Source of the DNA: DASQHW01 sp038238245
Lineage (GTDB): Bacteria > Actinomycetota > Acidimicrobiia > IMCC26256 > PALSA-610
NCBI GenBank assembly: GCA_038238245.1
Contig: JBBRXX010000016.1
Coordinates: 1 to 64,000, forward strand
Direction of reading: 5' to 3'
Length of the DNA stretch: 64,000 nucleotides
Of this stretch, positions 7,176-14,679 are shown piece after piece; position 1 is the stretch's first letter, and each line of letters opens with the position of its first letter. The notes beneath the pieces are model-generated. The model made no database searches. It had not been told where the DNA came from and saw only the letters and a list, made by a program, of their open reading frames with translations. Both the position numbers and the translations under genes were made by a program.

Positions 7176-8000
7176 TCAAGGCTTCTGCTCCCGCTTCACC
7201 GCGTCCATGCCGCCTGCCTTGCGCGCCTCGGCGCGCGCGAGCGCGGTCGGCGTGTTCGACACGAACTGGTGGAGCATGAAGTGGTAGCGCCAGGACTCGC
7301 GCTGGCCCATGAGATCGACCATGTGGTTGATCGACGCCTTGACGGCCTCCGCGGTGAGCGGTGGGACGAGGGCCACCTGCTCGGCCATCTCGCGCGTGGC
7401 CGCGGCAAGCGAATCGCGCGCCACGACCCGGTTGACGAGCCCGTAGCGCTCTGCGTCGGCCGCGCCGAACTCCGACGCGCAGAAAAGGAATTCCTTCGCC
7501 TTGCGGGGCCCGAGCTCCCACGGCTCCACCAGCAACTCGACGCCCACACCCGACATGCGAAGCACCGGGTTCGAGAATCGGGCGTCGTCGGCGGCGACGA
7601 TCAAGTCGCACATGCACGCGAGCATGAGCCCGGCCGCGGAGCAGGCACCCTGGACCGCGGCGATCGTCGGCTTGCGGAAGTCACGGATCTTCACGAGCTT
7701 GTCGAAGTACATGACCTGCTCGTGGCGGAGCTTGCCCTCGGGCGTGTCGCGCATCGCCGCCCAGTGCTCCTCGCCCGCGAGCAGTTCCTTGAGGTCGTGC
7801 CCCGCGGAGAAGTGCTTGCCGTCAGCGGCGAGCACGACGACGCGCACACGGTCGTCGGTGTCCGCGCCGTCGAACGCGGCGTCGAGCTCTTCGATCAGCA
7901 GACTGTTCTGGGCGTTGGCGGCGTCGGGTCGGGCCAGCGTGATCGTCGCGACCGGGCCGTCGACGTCGTAACGAATGGTCGTGAAGGACGGCCCGGACAC
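7176..8000 (-). CDS. enoyl-CoA hydratase/isomerase family protein
   Basis: The 274-residue crotonase-fold protein starts at GTG 8000. The oxyanion-hole segments are AADGKHFSAGHDLKEL (about 60-75) and AVQGACSAAGLMLACMCDLI (about 118-137). At the usual glutamate positions the sequence reads GACSAAG and GVGVELLVEPWE, so which acid acts as catalyst is uncertain and an activity other than plain hydration is possible. It ends 46 bases upstream of the CoA-transferase start on the same strand, consistent with a beta-oxidation-like step in the same pathway. Confidence 0.9.
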   Translation of the reverse strand: MSGPSFTTIRYDVDGPVATITLARPDAANAQNSLLIEELDAAFDGADTDDRVRVVVLAADGKHFSAGHDLKELLAGEEHWAAMRDTPEGKLRHEQVMYFDKLVKIRDFRKPTIAAVQGACSAAGLMLACMCDLIVAADDARFSNPVLRMSGVGVELLVEPWELGPRKAKEFLFCASEFGAADAERYGLVNRVVARDSLAAATREMAEQVALVPPLTAEAVKASINHMVDLMGQRESWRYHFMLHQFVSNTPTALARAEARKAGGMDAVKREQKP

Positions 8001-8075
8001 GACGCGGATGCTAGCGGCGAGCCCGAAGCAGGAGGGCCGGCGCCGCGTTGCGACGCGGCCCGTTGTCGCGACCCG

Positions 8076-8456
8076 TTACGTCACTGTCAGGGTGCTCTTC
8101 ATGATCGTCGGGTGGATGTTGCAGTGGTAGGGGTACGCGCCGGGCGCCGATGGCGCCGTGAACGTCGCCGACTGGCCCGGGTCGATGGTGCCGGCGTCGA
8201 ACTGGCCGGCGGTGTCGGACGTGACCGTGTGCGCGGTCGAGTCGTCGTTCTTGACCGTGACCGTCGAACCCGCCTTGACGGTTGCCGTCGTGAACTTGAA
8301 GTTGTTGATCGTGATCGTGCCGCCGGAACCCGAGGCCGAAGGCGGAGTCGTCGTCGAACTCGTGTCGGCCCCCGACTTCTTGCTGCTGCTGCTACAGGCC
8401 GCGAGGCCCAATGCCAGGAGGGCGACCACGATGAGGATGAAGCTGCGTCGTTGCAT
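8076..8456 (-). CDS. secreted cupredoxin-like lipoprotein
   Basis: The 126-residue precursor has a signal peptide with lipobox LAAC (Cys21), a Ser/Thr linker, then a plastocyanin-like domain. Type 1 copper ligands are visible as His in TAHTV and the C-terminal Y-H-C-N-I-H-P-T-I-M cluster (Cys, His, Met), so a blue copper site is likely. It should be anchored outside the membrane and shuttle electrons or bind copper. The gene lies alone between the hydratase and an acyl-CoA dehydrogenase on the same strand; no oxidase partner is adjacent. Confidence 0.85.
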   Translation of the reverse strand: MQRRSFILIVVALLALGLAACSSSSKKSGADTSSTTTPPSASGSGGTITINNFKFTTATVKAGSTVTVKNDDSTAHTVTSDTAGQFDAGTIDPGQSATFTAPSAPGAYPYHCNIHPTIMKSTLTVT

Positions 8457-8488
8457 GCCCCTTATACGTAGCCGACCCGGGCCGAAGT

Positions 8489-9670
8489 TCAGCGGATCTC
8501 ACGCGGCAGACCCAGCGTGCGTTCGGCGATGACGTTGCGCTGGATCTCGTTGGTGCCCGCCCAGATCGAGCTGGCCTGGTAGTACAGCCAAGAGCGCTGC
8601 CAGGCTCCGTCGCCGGGATTGTCGTGGGCGCCGCGCCACAGCGGGGCCGCGGACCCGACCACCGCCATCGCGGTGTCGTGCAGGCGCTTGCTCATCTCGC
8701 TCCACCAGAGTTTGTTGATCGCGCCGACCGGGCCCGGCTCACCTCCGGCCGCGGTGCGCGAGATCGAGCGCCAGTTGTGCAGCTGGAAGATGCGTACCTC
8801 GACGAATGCCTGCGCGAGCCGGGGTGCGAGCCGTGGATCGTCGAACGCACCTCGTGACACCGCCAGCCGCCACAGCTCGTCGAGCAGCTGCGCGTGGATG
8901 ACGAGCTGGCGCGGGTTCACGCCCCGCTCGTGCGTGAGCGTCGAGTTGGCGACGCGCCACCCTTCGTGCAGCGGCCCGACCAACGCGTCGTCGGGGACGA
9001 ACACGTCGGAGAAGAACACCTCGTTGAACTCCGACTCGTCGGTGATCTGGCGCAGAGGCCGCACCTCGACGCCGGGCGCGCGCATGTCGACGACCAACGC
9101 CGAGATGCCCTTGTTCTTCGGCGCGTCCGGGTCGGTGCGGGCCAGACACCATCCCCAGTCCGCGAACTGTGCGTAGCTCGTCCACACCTTCTGCCCCGAG
9201 AGCACGAAGCCACCGTCGGCCTTGGACGCGCGCGTCGTCAACGACGTGAGGTCGCTGCCGGCGCCGGGCTCGCTGAACAACTGACACCAGATCTCCGACG
9301 CGTCGAGGATTCGGGGCAGAAACCGTGTCTTCTGCGGCTCGGTACCGTGCGCGAGCAATGTGGGACCGACAAGGTTGACGCCGATCCGTCCGACGAGCTC
9401 AGGCGCACGAGCGCGCGCGAGCTCCTCGGTGACGATGTAGTGCGCAACCGGTCCACCGCCCCGACCGCCGTACTCCTCCGGCCACGCGACGCCGACGAGC
9501 CGGCCGCTCGCCAGCTTCGCCTGCCACTGCCGTCCGAACGCGACCTCTTCGGCGAGGTCGTCGAAACGCGGTGGCAGGCCCTTGCCGTACTCCCACGGGA
9601 GGTTGGCGCGCAACCACAACCGCACCTCGTCGCGTAACGCCGCTTCGTCACGTGTCGCGGTGAGGTCCAC
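8489..9670 (-). CDS. acyl-CoA dehydrogenase, FadE type
   Basis: The 393-residue flavoenzyme catalyses alpha,beta-dehydrogenation of an acyl-CoA. Visible family features are LFSEPGAGSDLTSLTTRA (flavin and substrate contacts), GQKVWTSYAQFADWG, and the C-terminal SIWAGTNEIQRNVIAERTLGLPR. The start is an ATG at 9670. The length and C-terminus resemble the larger subunits of actinobacterial heteromeric steroid acyl-CoA dehydrogenases; a smaller homologue of the partner type lies at 11082. It is followed by the cupredoxin gene and preceded by citrate synthase on the same strand. Confidence 0.93.
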   Translation of the reverse strand: MDLTATRDEAALRDEVRLWLRANLPWEYGKGLPPRFDDLAEEVAFGRQWQAKLASGRLVGVAWPEEYGGRGGGPVAHYIVTEELARARAPELVGRIGVNLVGPTLLAHGTEPQKTRFLPRILDASEIWCQLFSEPGAGSDLTSLTTRASKADGGFVLSGQKVWTSYAQFADWGWCLARTDPDAPKNKGISALVVDMRAPGVEVRPLRQITDESEFNEVFFSDVFVPDDALVGPLHEGWRVANSTLTHERGVNPRQLVIHAQLLDELWRLAVSRGAFDDPRLAPRLAQAFVEVRIFQLHNWRSISRTAAGGEPGPVGAINKLWWSEMSKRLHDTAMAVVGSAAPLWRGAHDNPGDGAWQRSWLYYQASSIWAGTNEIQRNVIAERTLGLPREIR

Positions 9671-9676
9671 CGAGCG

Positions 9677-10975
9677 TCAGGTGCGCTGCTCGATCGGCAC
9701 GTACTTTCGCTCCGCCGCGCCGGTGTAGACCTGACGCGGGCGCCCGATCTTCGTCTTCGGGTTTTCGTGCCCTTCCTTCCAGTGCGCGATCCAACCCGGA
9801 AGCCGGCCGATCGCGAAGAGGACGGGGAACATGTTGATCGGGAAGCCCATCGCCCGGTAGATGAGACCCGAATAGAAGTCGACGTTGGGGTACAGCTTGC
9901 GCTCGATGAAGAACTCGTCGGTGAGCGCAACCTGCTCGAGCTCCTGGGCGATGTCGAACAGCTGGTCGCGCGAGCCGAGGTCCTGCAGCACGCGCTCGGC
10001 GGTCGTCTTCAAGATACGGGCCCGCGGGTCGTAGTTCTTGTACACGCGGTGCCCGAAGCCGGACAGGCGGAAGTCGTCGCCCGGGTCCTTCGCGCGTGCG
10101 ACGGCCTGCTGCACGCTGCCCCCGCTGTCGCGGATGTCCTGGAGCATCTCGATCGCCGCCTGGTTCGCGCCGCCGTGCAACGGTCCCCAAAGCGCGTCGA
10201 TGCCCCCCGCGATCGACGCGTAGATGTTTGCGTCCGAAGAGGCGACGAGGCGAACCGTCGACGTCGAACAGTTCTGCTCGTGGTCGGCGTGCAGGATCAA
10301 GAGCTGCTTGAGCGCGTGGACGATGGTCGGCGACACCTCGTACGGCTCGGTCGGCAGCGCGAACATCATCCGCAGGAAGTTCTCGATCAGGTCGAGCGAG
10401 TTGTCGGGATACAAGAACGGCTGGCCGATCGACTTCCTGTAGGAGTACGCGGCGATCGTCGGGAGCTTCGCGAGCAACCGGATGACGGAGAGCTGTACGT
10501 GCTCGGGATCGTGCGGGTCTTCGCTCGACTGGTAGAAGGTCGCGAGCGCGTTCACCACCGACGCGAGGGTCGCCATCGGGTGCGCGTCCTTCGGGAAGCC
10601 GTCGTAGAAGCGCTTCACGTCCTCGTGCACGAGTGTGTGCAGGCGGATCTGGTGGCTGAACTCGTCGCGCTCGGCGTTCGTGGGAAGCTCGCCGTAGATC
10701 AACAGCCAAGCGGTCTCGAGGAACGACGGGTGCTCGAGCTCCGCCAGCGAGTCGATGTCGTAGCCCCGATAGCGGAGGATCCCGGCCTCGCCGTCGACGT
10801 AGGTGATCGCCGACTCGGTGGCGCCGGTGTTCATGAAGCCGTAGTCGAGCGTGATGAGCCCGGTGCGCTCGCGCAGCCTGGAGATGTCGATCGCGCACTC
10901 GTCCTCGGTGCCCCGGACGACGGGCAGCTCGATCTCCTTGCCGTCCCAGATCAGCTTGGCGGGCGGTTCGGCCAT
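9677..10975 (-). CDS. gltA: citrate synthase
   Basis: The 432-residue product condenses acetyl-CoA with oxaloacetate in the TCA cycle. It starts at ATG 10975 (MAEPPAKLIWDGKEIELP). Catalytic segments are visible: LHADHEQNCSTSTVRLV with the first His, LWGPLHGGANQAAIEML with the second His, and SGFGHRVYKNYDPRA followed by the Asp-containing KLYPNVDFYSGLIYRAMG. Length and N-terminal beta region match the hexameric type II enzymes. It lies 6 bases upstream of the acyl-CoA dehydrogenase at 8489, so the two are probably co-transcribed, an unusual pairing that links acetyl-CoA production with its entry into the TCA cycle. Confidence 0.96.
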   Translation of the reverse strand: MAEPPAKLIWDGKEIELPVVRGTEDECAIDISRLRERTGLITLDYGFMNTGATESAITYVDGEAGILRYRGYDIDSLAELEHPSFLETAWLLIYGELPTNAERDEFSHQIRLHTLVHEDVKRFYDGFPKDAHPMATLASVVNALATFYQSSEDPHDPEHVQLSVIRLLAKLPTIAAYSYRKSIGQPFLYPDNSLDLIENFLRMMFALPTEPYEVSPTIVHALKQLLILHADHEQNCSTSTVRLVASSDANIYASIAGGIDALWGPLHGGANQAAIEMLQDIRDSGGSVQQAVARAKDPGDDFRLSGFGHRVYKNYDPRARILKTTAERVLQDLGSRDQLFDIAQELEQVALTDEFFIERKLYPNVDFYSGLIYRAMGFPINMFPVLFAIGRLPGWIAHWKEGHENPKTKIGRPRQVYTGAAERKYVPIEQRT

Positions 10976-11081
10976 GAGCGCTCCTCGGCTCGAGGGTGAC
11001 GAGGTCGAATCTATCGACTCTCTGATCGACGTCCTGCACCGCGCGCGGAGGCGGCACACGCCTATGCCATGATCGGGCGGG

Positions 11082-12095
11082 ATGGACTTCGATCTCTCCG
11101 TGGACCAGATCGCGCTCCGGGACGGCGCGCGGGAGCTGCTCGACGGCCTCGCTTCTCCGGCGCGGGTGCGCGCGCACACGACGGGCGATGCGCCCTTCGA
11201 CGGCACGTTGTGGCAGGCAATGGTCGAACAGGGATGGCTCGGGATCGAGGTCCCCGAGGAACGCGGGGGAGTAGGGCTCGGCGCGGTCGAGGTCGCGGTG
11301 CTGTCCGAGGAGCTGGGGCGGCACGCGGCGCCCGCGCCGTTCGCATCGACGATCCTGGCGCTCGACGCACTCGGCGACGCCGGCGACGACAATTTGACCG
11401 AGCGGTTGCTCGCCGGTGATGCCATCGCGTGCGTGGCGTGGGACCCCGCCGCGCCGGTGCCGTACGCGCCATCGGCCGACCTCGCGGTGGTGTGCGCCGA
11501 TGACGGCGTGTACGCGATCGAGTTGCGGGAGCGGCCGGCGCGGGAGCCGGCCATGGATCTGACGCGTGAGCTCGGGTGGCTGCCCTTCGACCGGGCGAAC
11601 GCTCGCAAGATCGGTGGTGCCGAAGCCGGGGCGCGGCTGAGAGATCGCGGCGCGACCTTCGCGGCCGCGGACCTGCTCGGCGGCGCGGCGCGCGCGCTCG
11701 AGATGGCGGTCGACTATGCCAAGGATCGGGTCCAGTTCGGGCGTCCGATCGGGTCGTTCCAGGCCGTGAAGCACCGCTGCGCCGACATGCTGGTCGACGT
11801 CGAGGGCATGCGCTCCACCGTCTACTGGGCCGCCTGGTGCATCGGCGCGAACGACCCCGACGCCTCGGTCGCGGCATCGACGGCGAAAGTGTGGTGCGCC
11901 GACGCGTCGAAACGGGTGATGGCCTCGGCCCTGCAGGTGCACGGCGGCATCGGCTTCACCTGGGAGCACGACCTGCATTTCTTCATGAAGCGCGCGCAAC
12001 TCGATCAGCTCGCGTTCGGTGACGCGTCGTTCCACCGCGCCCGGCTCACCGAGTTGCTGCGACCGCGCGTCGAGGCCGGGGAAAGTGTCGTCTGA
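11082..12095 (+). CDS. acyl-CoA dehydrogenase, short (partner-type) subunit
   Basis: The 337-residue protein starts MDFDLSVDQIALRDGA. It has the acyl-CoA dehydrogenase fold, with DYAKDRVQFGRPIGSFQAVKH and CADASKRVMASALQVHGGIGFTWEHD near the C-terminus. It is shorter than the classical 380-400 residues and poor in the canonical flavin motif, as seen in the second subunits of actinobacterial heteromeric steroid dehydrogenases. It is divergent from citrate synthase (107-base gap) and overlaps the downstream MaoC-like gene by 11 bases. It may pair with the 393-residue enzyme at 8489, or act alone. Confidence 0.9.
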   Translation: MDFDLSVDQIALRDGARELLDGLASPARVRAHTTGDAPFDGTLWQAMVEQGWLGIEVPEERGGVGLGAVEVAVLSEELGRHAAPAPFASTILALDALGDAGDDNLTERLLAGDAIACVAWDPAAPVPYAPSADLAVVCADDGVYAIELRERPAREPAMDLTRELGWLPFDRANARKIGGAEAGARLRDRGATFAAADLLGGAARALEMAVDYAKDRVQFGRPIGSFQAVKHRCADMLVDVEGMRSTVYWAAWCIGANDPDASVAASTAKVWCADASKRVMASALQVHGGIGFTWEHDLHFFMKRAQLDQLAFGDASFHRARLTELLRPRVEAGESVV

Positions 12096-12612
12096 TTCCG
12101 AAGGCCCGCACGCGGAGACCGTCGGGTGGAACGATCCGCCGCCCGACGTTCCTTGGAACGACTGGGGGCCGCCGCGGCGTGTACGTATCGAGCACGCGCC
12201 CGTGATGCTGTTCGCCCGCGCGGTCAAGAGCGCCGATCCCGTCTACGCATCGGAGGAGGCGGCGCGATCCGCCGGCTTCGAGCGTGTGCCGGTGCCGCCG
12301 ACCTACACGTTCGTGATGACGCACTCGGGCGCGTTCCCGGATCTGCAGACCGGCGAACCGCCGCCGCCCGTCGACTGGGGTGCGCTCTCGCGTGGCGGTC
12401 TGTACCTGCACGGTGAGCAGCACTTCACCTATCACCGCCAGGTGTACGTCGGCGACGTGCTCGAGGGTCGGATGCGGACGTCGAAGCCCGTGGCCCGAGT
12501 CTCTCGGCGGGGCCCGCTCGAGGTCACGTGGTACCAGACGCGCTGGCACGACCCCGACGGCACACCGGTGGTCGACGAGCAGATGGTCTCGCTGTTCTTC
12601 CCTGACGCCTGA
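12085..12612 (+). CDS. MaoC/FAS1-like hot-dog dehydratase domain protein
   Basis: The 175-residue product starts at GTG 12085 inside the end of the dehydrogenase gene. It has the N-terminal hot-dog dehydratase pattern: the AVKSADPVYASEEAARSAGF segment, VPPTYTFVMTHSG, then GGLYLHGEQHFTYHRQVYVGD. Such proteins hydrate trans-2-enoyl-CoA, often as heteromers with a second MaoC subunit, which is not adjacent here. The position directly after an acyl-CoA dehydrogenase matches the next step, hydration of the new double bond. Confidence 0.85.
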   Translation: MSSDSEGPHAETVGWNDPPPDVPWNDWGPPRRVRIEHAPVMLFARAVKSADPVYASEEAARSAGFERVPVPPTYTFVMTHSGAFPDLQTGEPPPPVDWGALSRGGLYLHGEQHFTYHRQVYVGDVLEGRMRTSKPVARVSRRGPLEVTWYQTRWHDPDGTPVVDEQMVSLFFPDA

Positions 12613-12628
12613 CACGCGTGCCTCGGTG

Positions 12629-12741
12629 GTCGACGCCGGCGAGGCGCTCACTGCCCGGGGTTGGGATGGGTCGAGCCGTGAGCGCCTGGGCCGGCGTCGA
12701 GGCGTTGCCGCCGGTCGTGGCCTTGCAGGGGCCACGGCCGG
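12629..12741. terminator. two strong hairpins between convergent genes
   Basis: Positions 12629-12651 pair with 12678-12700 (GTCGACGCCGGC against GCCGGCGTCGA, with a small bulge). Positions 12711-12722 pair with 12730-12741 around a 7-base loop with one wobble. They fill the 215-base gap between the convergent MaoC-like gene and the secreted-repeat lipoprotein. I see no other feature in this gap. A bidirectional terminator is the simplest reading. Confidence 0.6.
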
Positions 12742-12827
12742 TGCGCTCACGGGGCGATCCTGGGGAGAGGTTCGGATCCCGCAGCGCTCGGCGACGCGAT
12801 TGCAGAGCTTCGGTGTTTCCTGAGTGA

Positions 12828-13361
12828 CTAATCCGAGTCGATCTTCTTGCCGTCGGCGCCGACGACGTACCAGACGCCGCCGATGCCGTTTCCCTTCGCG
12901 TCGCCCGCCGCGGCGTCCTTGGCGTAGTGGTACAGCGGGTGGCCATCCACTGCGAGCTGCGTGGAGCCGTCGTCGCGAGTGAACGTCGAGAACAACGATG
13001 CGTCGACCGTGCTCCCGTAGCTCGGCGTGCCCGTGACCGTCACCGCCGGCCACGTGGTGTCGCAGCCCGCATTGCACACGCTCTTGCCCGCAGCCTTGTC
13101 CGCGTCGAACACGTACAACGTCATGCCCTTGCTGTCCACGAGGATGTTCTTGCCGATCGTCGAGTTCATCGCGACCGTGACCGTCGCCTCACCGCTCGAC
13201 GATCCCGATCCGGCGGTGGTCGTCGTCGCTTCCGGCACGGTCGTTCCCGGCACGGTCGTCACCGAAGCCGGCGTTGACGACTTGCTGCTGCTGCCGCACG
13301 CGGCGAGCGCGAGGGTCGCCAGCGCTGCGATCGCGAACAGACGGACGAACGAGGTGCGCAT
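12828..13361 (-). CDS. secreted-repeat lipoprotein (Lipoprotein_15 family)
   Basis: The 177-residue precursor starts at ATG 13361. A signal peptide ends at lipobox LAAC, followed by a Ser/Thr-rich linker. Two copies of the short secreted repeat are visible: DSKGMTLYVFDADKAAGKSVC with CDTTWPAV, and QLAVDGHPLYHYAKDAAAGD with GGVWYVVGADG. The W-P-V and GxPLYxFxxD patterns are typical of the family, whose function is unknown but which is often paired with ECF sigma systems. It is divergent from the sigma factor at 13458 with a 96-base gap, so the two probably share a promoter region. Confidence 0.88.
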   Translation of the reverse strand: MRTSFVRLFAIAALATLALAACGSSSKSSTPASVTTVPGTTVPEATTTTAGSGSSSGEATVTVAMNSTIGKNILVDSKGMTLYVFDADKAAGKSVCNAGCDTTWPAVTVTGTPSYGSTVDASLFSTFTRDDGSTQLAVDGHPLYHYAKDAAAGDAKGNGIGGVWYVVGADGKKIDSD

Positions 13362-13457
13362 GAAACCCCCTGGATGTGGAAGGACCCCTGGCGTACGGAT
13401 GCGGGGGCGGGTCGGTTCGATGAACCCGACAGGTTGACCGGCCGTAATCTCGAGTCG

Positions 13458-13991
13458 ATGGTCGCTACCCGGCCGGTGCTCACGAACGACGACGGCGTGC
13501 GGGCCGTATACGCCGCGCACGGGCCCGAGCTGTACCGTTTCGCGCTCCGATCGCTCGGTGATCGCGGGCTCGCCGAGGACGCGGTCCAGGAGACGTTCGT
13601 CCGCGCCTGGCAGGCGTCCGCCCGCTTCGACGACGCCCTCGGCTCGTTGCGCACCTGGCTGTTCGCGATCGTCCGCAACGTCGTGATCGACTTGTCGCGA
13701 GCGCGGGCGGTCCGTCCTGCCCTGGCGCCGGGTGTCGCGACCGACGATCCGAGCGGTCTCGACGACGAGGTCGAGCAGATCCTCACCGCGTGGCAGGTCG
13801 AGGAGGCGTTGCGCATGCTCAGCGGTGAGCACCAGCGCGCCCTCGTGGAGGTGCACTACAACGGCCGGCCGTACCATGACGTTGCCCTGGAGCTCGGGGT
13901 GCCGGTGGGGACGATCAAGAGCCGTGTGTACTACGCGCTCAAGGCGATGCGCCTGGCGCTCGAAGAAATCGGGTGGTCCGATGACGTCTGA
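13458..13991 (+). CDS. ECF-type RNA polymerase sigma factor
   Basis: The 177-residue protein starts at ATG 13458. Region 2 is clear: ELYRFALRSLGDRGLAEDAV followed by ETFVRAWQ, then LRTWLFAIVRNVVIDL. Region 4 has the helix-turn-helix YHDVALELGVPVGTIKSRVYYALKAMR. It directs RNA polymerase to a small regulon, probably including its divergent lipoprotein neighbour. The anti-sigma gene starts inside its last codons (11-base overlap), so the two proteins are translationally coupled. Confidence 0.95.
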   Translation: MVATRPVLTNDDGVRAVYAAHGPELYRFALRSLGDRGLAEDAVQETFVRAWQASARFDDALGSLRTWLFAIVRNVVIDLSRARAVRPALAPGVATDDPSGLDDEVEQILTAWQVEEALRMLSGEHQRALVEVHYNGRPYHDVALELGVPVGTIKSRVYYALKAMRLALEEIGWSDDV

Positions 13992-14634
13992 CGCCTGCCG
14001 CGAGATGCGCGCCGCCCTCGGCGCGGCGGCGTTGACCGGGCGCGACGGGGCCGACGACGTGGCGCTGCGCGCCCACCTCGACGGTTGTGCCGACTGCCGG
14101 GCCGAGCTGCGCGAGCTCACGTCGGTCGCCCGGGCGCTGCCGCTCGCCGATCCCTCCCGCCTCGAACAGGCCGCACCCCAACCGTCACCCGCGCTCGCCC
14201 AACGTGTCCTCGACGGTGTCGCGCGCCAACGAAGGCAGCGCCGGGACCGCATCCGCCACCGCGCGCTGGTCGGCGTGGCCGCGGCCTTCGTCGCCGCAGC
14301 GGCGATCACCGCCGCCGTCCTGGTGTGGCCGGCCGGCTCGGGCGGCACCGAGGTTGCCTTCCCGCACACCACCGGCGGGGTGACCGCTCACGCGACACTC
14401 CGCGGCAACGCGGCCGGCACCGTGGTCTCGTTCCACGTCCAAGGACTGCGCGACGGTGCCTACTACTGGTTGTGGCTCACCGACGAAGAAGGTCACCGCG
14501 TGGGGGCCGGCACGTTCCGCGGAACGACCAGGCCGGTCGATCTCACGATGACGGCGGCCGTCGCGCTCCGGGATGCGCGCCGCATCTGGGTCACCGACAA
14601 GCGCGACGCGGTCGTGCTCGACACACACGTATGA
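13981..14634 (+). CDS. zinc-binding anti-sigma factor, membrane-anchored
   Basis: The 217-residue product has the anti-sigma zinc motif H-x3-C-x2-C at His32, Cys36 and Cys39 (HLDGCADC), a basic stretch, one transmembrane segment at about 94-117, and an extracytoplasmic domain of about 100 residues ending in DKRDAVVLDTHV. It should sequester the sigma factor until an outside signal acts. The extracytoplasmic domain resembles the anti-sigma C-terminal (RskA-like) beta domain. The gene overlaps the sigma gene. Confidence 0.9.
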   Translation: MTSDACREMRAALGAAALTGRDGADDVALRAHLDGCADCRAELRELTSVARALPLADPSRLEQAAPQPSPALAQRVLDGVARQRRQRRDRIRHRALVGVAAAFVAAAAITAAVLVWPAGSGGTEVAFPHTTGGVTAHATLRGNAAGTVVSFHVQGLRDGAYYWLWLTDEEGHRVGAGTFRGTTRPVDLTMTAAVALRDARRIWVTDKRDAVVLDTHV

Positions 14635-14679
14635 GGGTCTCATCCACGTCAGACCACCGGTGATCCCTCTCTTGGCCGT

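Noticed and set aside
6711..8471. A 586-codon plus-strand open frame
   Set aside because: Antisense to the CoA transferase, enoyl-CoA hydratase and cupredoxin genes; no motif.
9648..12227. An 859-codon open frame on the minus strand across citrate synthase and the plus-strand dehydrogenase
   Set aside because: It is out of frame with citrate synthase and gives low-complexity Arg/Ala/His sequence without recognisable domains.
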